A DNA stretch of 64,000 nucleotides from assembly GCA_947449135.1 (NCBI GenBank), contig CANFQO010000003.1, forward strand, positions 62,001 through 126,000, written 5' to 3'. The notes beneath the pieces were generated by a model, which saw only the letters and a program-made list of their open reading frames with translations, searched no databases and was not told where the DNA came from. The position numbers were made by a program, and so were the translations under genes. Below are positions 59,582-64,000 of this stretch, one piece after another (position 1 is the stretch's first letter; the number at the start of each line of letters is the position of its first letter). This DNA is from Planctomycetaceae bacterium. GTDB taxonomy: Bacteria; Planctomycetota; Planctomycetia; Pirellulales; UBA1268.

Positions 59582-60904
59582 CTACCGCACCATGCAGGGC
59601 TTCTTGTGGTCAAACTTCCAGCCGGGGATCAGGAACTGCATGGCGACGGCGTCATCGCGTGAGCCGGTGGGGAGCGTGAGGTAGAGCTGGTGGGCGGCCT
59701 CGAGCTGGGCCGGATCGATCTCGACGCCAAGGCCCGGCTTCTCGGGAACGGCGATCATGCCGCCCCTGATCTGAAGCGGCTCCCTGGTAAGACGCTGCCC
59801 TTCCTGCCAGATCCAATGGGTGTCCATGGCGGTCACATTCCCCGGCGCGGCGGCACCGACATGCGTGAACATCGCGAGCGAGATGTCAAAGTGGTTGTTG
59901 GAGTGCGAGCCCCAGGTGAGCCCGTGCTGCTCGCAGACCTGCGCGACCTTCACCGACCCCCGCATCGTCCAAAAGTGCGGGTCGGCGAGCGGGATGTCCA
60001 CGGCCTCGAGTTTCAGGCTGTGCCCAAACTGCCGCCAGTCGGTAGCCACCATGTTCGTGGCGGTCCGTAGTCCGGTCGCCTGCTTGAATTCCGCCATGAT
60101 CTCCCGCCCGGAGAAGCCGTCTTCGGCACCGCACGGATCTTCGGCGTAGGCGAGCACACCCTGGAGGTTTTGGCACACCTCGATGGCTTCCTTGAGACGC
60201 CAGGCGCCGTTGGGATCGAGGGTGATGCGGGCCTTCGGAAAGCGTGTGGCGAGGGCACGCACGGCCTCGATTTCTCGGGTGGCGCTGAGCACGCCCCCCT
60301 TGAGCTTGAAATCCTGGAAGCCGAATCGTTCCTGGGCGGCCTCGGCCTGACGGACGATGCTCTCGGGCGTGAGGGCCTCTTCATTGCGGAGGCGATGCCA
60401 GGCGTGCGGAGAGCTCGCTTCGTCGCGATACCCCAGCGTCGTCCGACGCCGGTCGCCGATGAAGAACAGATAGCCGAGCATCTCGACCTCGGACCGCTGC
60501 TGGCCCGTGCCGAGCAGGGCCGCGACTGGCTTGTTGAGATGTTGGCCGAGCAGATCGAGAAGCGCAGACTCGAGGCCAGTGACGGCATGAATCGTCACGC
60601 GGAGGTCGAAGGTCTGCAGGCCACGTCCGCCGGCATCGCGATCCGAGAAGGCGTCGCCGACGGCCGCGAGCAGGTGCTCGTAGCGGCCGATCTCCTGCCC
60701 GATGAGAAAAGGAGCGGCGTCTTCGACCGTCTGCCGGATCTTCTCACCGCCGGGCACCTCGCCGAGACCGGTGTGGCCGGAGCTATCCGTGATCAGGACG
60801 ATATTGCGGGTGAAGAAGGGACCGTGCGCCCCGCTCAGGTTGAGCAGCATGCTGTCGTGACCGGCGACCGGCACGACGCGAATCGACTCGATGATGGGGG
60901 TCAT
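59582..60904 (-). CDS. gudD: Glucarate dehydratase
   Basis: 440 aa, full family length (enolase superfamily, mandelate racemase subgroup). Converts D-glucarate to 5-keto-4-deoxy-D-glucarate. The catalytic set seen is K200 and K202 in FKLKGG, D230 in LDPNGAW, E255 in AYAEDPCG, N284 in TATNM and H334 in GSHSNNHFD, matching the E. coli GlucD pattern (K207, D235, E266, N289, H339). Its ATG overlaps the stop of the transporter gene by one base (TAATG), so translation is coupled. It is the last gene of a four-gene operon whose product order matches the pathway. Confidence 0.95.
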   Translation of the reverse strand: MTPIIESIRVVPVAGHDSMLLNLSGAHGPFFTRNIVLITDSSGHTGLGEVPGGEKIRQTVEDAAPFLIGQEIGRYEHLLAAVGDAFSDRDAGGRGLQTFDLRVTIHAVTGLESALLDLLGQHLNKPVAALLGTGQQRSEVEMLGYLFFIGDRRRTTLGYRDEASSPHAWHRLRNEEALTPESIVRQAEAAQERFGFQDFKLKGGVLSATREIEAVRALATRFPKARITLDPNGAWRLKEAIEVCQNLQGVLAYAEDPCGAEDGFSGREIMAEFKQATGLRTATNMVATDWRQFGHSLKLEAVDIPLADPHFWTMRGSVKVAQVCEQHGLTWGSHSNNHFDISLAMFTHVGAAAPGNVTAMDTHWIWQEGQRLTREPLQIRGGMIAVPEKPGLGVEIDPAQLEAAHQLYLTLPTGSRDDAVAMQFLIPGWKFDHKKPCMVR

Positions 60905-62208
60905 TATCTGAAAGAACGCTCGTGCGTCGCTTGGGGTTTGGTGCGGACGAAGAAGACCAGGCCCGCCGCAAGGACACTCGTCACAGCGAGACCGTAGAGA
61001 CCGCCTTGGATCGACCCGGTCTGCTGCTTGAGCACGCCAAAGGTATAGGGGGCCACGAAGCCGCCGAGATTGCCCAGCGAATTGATCAGCGCAATCGCCA
61101 CCGCGGAGACCCGGGCGTCGAAGTAGCCCTGCGGAATGGGCCAGAAGAGCGAGGCTGCCGACTTAAATCCGAGGGCGGCAAAACAGATCGCGATGAACGC
61201 AAAGAGCGGACCGCCAACCGTCGCGAGCAACATGCCCACTCCTGCGATCAGGAGGGCTCCGGCGACCCAGGCCTGCTGATTCTTCCAGCGGGCCGCGCCC
61301 GCCGCGGCGAGATACATCCCGAAGATGGAAATGATCCAGGGCAGCGAATTCAGACACCCGACCTGCATGTCGCTGAGCGTTCCCATCGACCGAATGATCG
61401 TCGGGAGCCAGAAGGTCGCCGCGTAGATGGTCAACTGGATGGCGAAGTAGATCAGGCAGAAGAGCGCGAGCTGCAGGGCGCTCTTCAGGATTTCACTGAA
61501 CTCCGGCCGCTGCCTGACGGCCTGGGCCTCCGCCTGGAGCGTGTCGGTCAGGGCGAGCCGCTCACTTTCGGAGAGCCAGCGGGCATCGCCGGGGGTCGAA
61601 TCGAGCCAGAACCAGGTGAAGGCGGCCAGAACGACCGAGACAGCGCCTTCAGCCACGATCATGAACTGCCAGCCTTTGAGTCCGTAGGGCTCGAACTGCA
61701 GCAGATAGCCGGAGAGCGGCCCGGAGATGATCGACGCGATCGCAGACCCACTCAGAAACAGGGCGATCGCCTTGCCCCGTTCGGAGGAAGGCAGCCAGCG
61801 GGTGAAATAGTAGATCACGCCGGGAAAGAAGCCGGCTTCAGCGGCGCCGAGGAAGAAGCGAAGCCAATAAAACTCCTGGGCGGTATGCACGAAGGCCATG
61901 CAGGTCGCGAAGGCACCCCAGAGCAGGGCGATAATCGCCAGCCAGCGTCGTGCCCCGAGCCACTGCAGCATCATGTTCGAAGGCACCTCGAACACGGCGT
62001 AGCCGATGAAGAACAGGCCGGCCCCGAAGCCGAAAGCCTGGTCGTTCAGGCCGAGGTCGAGAGTCAGGTGCTCCTTGATGAAGCTGATGTTCACCCGGTC
62101 CACGTAGTTCACGATGAACATTACGATGAACAACGGCAGGATCCGCCACTTGACCTTCGAGACCGCGGCACGCAGGGAATCGTTCGGTGTCTGGGCCGCG
62201 TCGTGCAT
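60904..62208 (-). CDS. MFS transporter of the anion:cation symporter type, probable glucarate permease
   Basis: 434 aa with about 12 membrane segments. The N-terminal signature [16 protein letters not shown], followed by [24 protein letters not shown] and [33 protein letters not shown], is typical of the ACS family (glucarate, galactonate and phthalate permeases). It presumably imports D-glucarate or galactarate with protons across the inner membrane. Placement between kdgD and gudD makes the substrate very likely a hexarate. The 106-bp gap before it (62209-62314) contains a short GC-rich inverted repeat (CCCGCGG/CCGCGGG, 12-nt spacer) but no T-run. Confidence 0.9.
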   Translation of the reverse strand: MHDAAQTPNDSLRAAVSKVKWRILPLFIVMFIVNYVDRVNISFIKEHLTLDLGLNDQAFGFGAGLFFIGYAVFEVPSNMMLQWLGARRWLAIIALLWGAFATCMAFVHTAQEFYWLRFFLGAAEAGFFPGVIYYFTRWLPSSERGKAIALFLSGSAIASIISGPLSGYLLQFEPYGLKGWQFMIVAEGAVSVVLAAFTWFWLDSTPGDARWLSESERLALTDTLQAEAQAVRQRPEFSEILKSALQLALFCLIYFAIQLTIYAATFWLPTIIRSMGTLSDMQVGCLNSLPWIISIFGMYLAAAGAARWKNQQAWVAGALLIAGVGMLLATVGGPLFAFIAICFAALGFKSAASLFWPIPQGYFDARVSAVAIALINSLGNLGGFVAPYTFGVLKQQTGSIQGGLYGLAVTSVLAAGLVFFVRTKPQATHERSFR

Positions 62209-62314
62209 GGTTTCTGCTTAGGAAAGGCTGGGGAACCCAAGGGCTCGGAGGCCACGAGGGCCTACCGCTCACGAATGCCCCGCGGATCAAGGATGAACCG
62301 CGGGCGGACGAAAA

Positions 62315-63226
62315 TCACTTCACCCCCGCCTTGGCGATCAGCGCCGCGAGCTGCTCCACTTCGGCGGGCTTGAGGTCGGTCAGCGGCGGGCGGACCGGGC
62401 CTCCATCGTGGCCGACGATCCGGGCACCAGCCTTGATGATGCTCACGGCATAGCCGGCGCTCTTGTTGCGGATCTCAAGGTACGGCAGGAAGAACGTGTC
62501 GAGCAGGCGGTTCTGCGTGGCCACGTCGTCCTTCGCAACGGCATGGTAGAAATCCATCGCGGTCTGCGGAATGAAGTTGAAGACCGCCGACGAGTAGACG
62601 GGCACGCCCATGGCTTTGTACGGGGCTGCGTAGACTTCCGCGGTCGGCAGTCCGCCCAGATAACTAAACCGGTCGCCCATGCGGCGGCGGATCGAGACCA
62701 TCAGTTCGATGTCACCGAGACCGTCCTTGTAGCCGATGAGGTTGGGGTTGTTTTCGGCAAGCTTTTCCAGATGGTGGGGCTGCAGCCGGCAGACGTTTCG
62801 GTTGTAGACCACGACTCCCAGTCTGACCGACTTGCAGACCTGGTCGACGTGCGCCGCGACACCGTCCTGATTCGTTTCGGTCAGGTAGTGCGGGAGCAGC
62901 AGGATGCCCTTGGCACCGAGCCTCTCGGCTTCTTGCGCGTATTGGATCGCGACGCGGGTCGGGCCGCCGGCACCGGCGAGGATCGGCACGAGGCCGTCGC
63001 AGGTGTCGACCGCGGTCTTGATGATTGAGGAGTATTCACCCGGCTCGAGCGAGAAGAATTCCCCCGTGCCGCCCGCGGCGAAGAGCGCCGACGCGCCAAA
63101 AGGCGCCAGCCACTGCAGGCGTTTGGCATAACCGCTGGGATTGAAGTCGCCGTTGGCGACGAAATCGGTGATCGGGAACGACAGGAGGCCCGCCGAAAGG
63201 ATTTTCTGGAGTTCGAGAGGAGACAT
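62315..63226 (-). CDS. kdgD: 5-dehydro-4-deoxyglucarate dehydratase
   Basis: 303 aa from [10 protein letters not shown]; no strong ribosome-binding site is visible, and an extension of 11 codons is possible. A DapA-superfamily (TIM-barrel, class I aldolase-like) enzyme. The Schiff-base Lys is K167 in [11 protein letters not shown], the catalytic Tyr is Y141 in VVVYNRNVC, and the substrate loop is [11 protein letters not shown]. It dehydrates and decarboxylates 5-keto-4-deoxyglucarate to 2,5-dioxopentanoate (2-ketoglutarate semialdehyde). The next enzyme of the pathway, an aldehyde dehydrogenase, is encoded 47 bp upstream on the same strand. Confidence 0.94.
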   Translation of the reverse strand: MSPLELQKILSAGLLSFPITDFVANGDFNPSGYAKRLQWLAPFGASALFAAGGTGEFFSLEPGEYSSIIKTAVDTCDGLVPILAGAGGPTRVAIQYAQEAERLGAKGILLLPHYLTETNQDGVAAHVDQVCKSVRLGVVVYNRNVCRLQPHHLEKLAENNPNLIGYKDGLGDIELMVSIRRRMGDRFSYLGGLPTAEVYAAPYKAMGVPVYSSAVFNFIPQTAMDFYHAVAKDDVATQNRLLDTFFLPYLEIRNKSAGYAVSIIKAGARIVGHDGGPVRPPLTDLKPAEVEQLAALIAKAGVK

Positions 63227-63273
63227 GGAGTGTTGTGGAAGGGGGCTGGTTGGGCCCAAGTGATGAGAGAGCT

Positions 63274-64000
63274 CTAGACGGCGCCAGTTTGGCGAACGCC
63301 GTTGACGAGACGCGAAATGCCCAGCGGGTTCGACCCCTGAAGCTCGGCAGGGAGCGCGGCGTCGGGGAAGTTTTGATAGCAGACGAGTCGTGTGAATCGG
63401 TAGATGGCATTGGAGCCCACGGACGTGGTGCGACCATCCGAGAGCGACGGGTAGGGGCCGCCGTGCACGATGGCGTGCGACACTTCCACGCCGGTCGGAA
63501 AGCCGTTGACGACGACGCGACCGGCGATGGCCTCAAGCTGCGCGATCAGGGCAGCGTTTGCGATAAGCTCCGCGTCGGTCGCATGGATCGTTGCCGTCAG
63601 ACTGCCATGAAGGGCGGTGACGACCTGCTCACGCTCGCGTGCATTCGCGCACCAGATGACGAGCGACGAGGGACCAAAAATCTCCTCCTGGAGACTGGCG
63701 TCTGCGACAAACGTCTTCGCGTCGGCCGCGAAGAGCGCGGGCGTCGCGCGGTTGGGCTGGCCACTCGCCGGGCCGCGAGCCAGCACCTTCACGCCGGCAT
63801 GGCTGGTGCGGGCAGCAACCCCGTCCGTATAGGCCTTGTGGATGCCGGCGGTGAGCATCGTGCCCTCTGCCGCTTCGGTGAAAAGCTGGCTGAGCTTCGT
63901 CACAAAGGACTCAGCGGCGGCGGTTCGCTCGAGAATGACAAGGCCCGGCTGCGTGCAGAACTGGCCGACGCCGAGGGTGCAGGAGCCGACTAGGCCCGTG
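63274..64000 (-). CDS. 2,5-dioxopentanoate (2-ketoglutarate semialdehyde) dehydrogenase, partial
   Basis: C-terminal half of an NADP-type aldehyde dehydrogenase; the gene continues past the right edge. Read upstream of the first in-frame GTG, the sequence gives [19 protein letters not shown], whose Cys in QFCTQPG (codon at 63955-63957) is the catalytic nucleophile. Further family blocks are [17 protein letters not shown] (general base region), [25 protein letters not shown] and the ending [23 protein letters not shown]. These match the KGSADH enzymes of pentose and hexarate pathways. It oxidises 2,5-dioxopentanoate to 2-oxoglutarate, the last step before the TCA cycle. Confidence 0.92.
   Translation of the reverse strand, partial: TGLVGSCTLGVGQFCTQPGLVILERTAAAESFVTKLSQLFTEAAEGTMLTAGIHKAYTDGVAARTSHAGVKVLARGPASGQPNRATPALFAADAKTFVADASLQEEIFGPSSLVIWCANAREREQVVTALHGSLTATIHATDAELIANAALIAQLEAIAGRVVVNGFPTGVEVSHAIVHGGPYPSLSDGRTTSVGSNAIYRFTRLVCYQNFPDAALPAELQGSNPLGISRLVNGVRQTGAV

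Noticed and set aside
60922-62373. Plus-strand open frame of 483 codons opposite the MFS transporter
   Set aside because: Charged, low-complexity antisense reading; the minus strand encodes 12 membrane segments with ACS-family motifs.

Overview
The window is GC-rich and almost certainly chromosomal DNA of a planctomycete (Planctomycetota, probably a Pirellulales-like lineage). The markers are a DUF1559-type prepilin followed by a small lipoprotein, a PVC-type c-type cytochrome fused to a propeller and HEAT repeats, several exported Gfo/Idh/MocA oxidoreductases with twin-arginine signals, formylglycine sulfatases, many PQQ-like beta-propeller proteins, a sialate O-acetylesterase and a Fae homologue. 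I see no rRNA, tRNA, CRISPR array, integrase, transposase or phage gene. The window opens inside a KdpD-like gene and closes inside an aldehyde dehydrogenase gene.

Layout. 0-10 kb: KdpD-like sensor lacking a kinase, a half-size EamA transporter, an AddA/AddB-like helicase-nuclease pair (ATGA overlap) and a secreted beta-helix protein. 10-20 kb: sulfatase, prepilin with a clear promoter and terminator, small lipoprotein, aldose 1-epimerase, PQQ-like propeller protein, large PVC cytochrome. 20-32 kb: RNase III (minus strand), HtrA protease, PdxJ, sialate O-acetylesterase, alkaline phosphatase, PEP carboxylase, plant/trypanosome-type phosphofructokinase. 32-44 kb: a three-part fusion (PQQ-like propeller + esterase + SMP-30 propeller), TIM-barrel isomerase, NAD-dependent reductase, an atypical Fae, a cyclase-family hydrolase, a SprT-like protein, a sarcosine-oxidase-like flavoenzyme, another PQQ-like protein. 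44-50 kb: TrmH-type methyltransferase, hydroxyacid dehydrogenase, an Ala/Pro-repeat membrane protein, a Tat-exported MocA protein and two unrecognised single-span membrane proteins. 50-64 kb: sugar-acid metabolism. This comprises a KDG-kinase-like gene with Ldh-family and 2-hydroxyacid dehydrogenases, two more MocA proteins, an SGNH hydrolase, a sulfatase-ThuA pair, and an apparently complete D-glucarate operon (semialdehyde dehydrogenase, KdgD, MFS transporter, GudD) that would take glucarate to 2-oxoglutarate.

The most unusual signal is not a gene. Six copies of an intergenic repeat of roughly 80-150 bp lie immediately 3' of plus-strand genes, all in the same orientation as the upstream gene. 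Three copies (subtype A) are nearly identical in their core; three (B1-B3) are diverged. The A core and B1 fold into the same multi-part hairpin with a compensatory base-pair exchange, and one member of each subtype carries a related 30-34 bp extra hairpin module at the same position. This looks like a structured, modular, 3'-end-associated repeat family; I do not recognise it.

Start codons were chosen from ribosome-binding sites, signal peptides and overlaps; several long N-terminal extensions were trimmed and are explained per gene. Functional calls rest on motifs and remembered family features, not on database searches.
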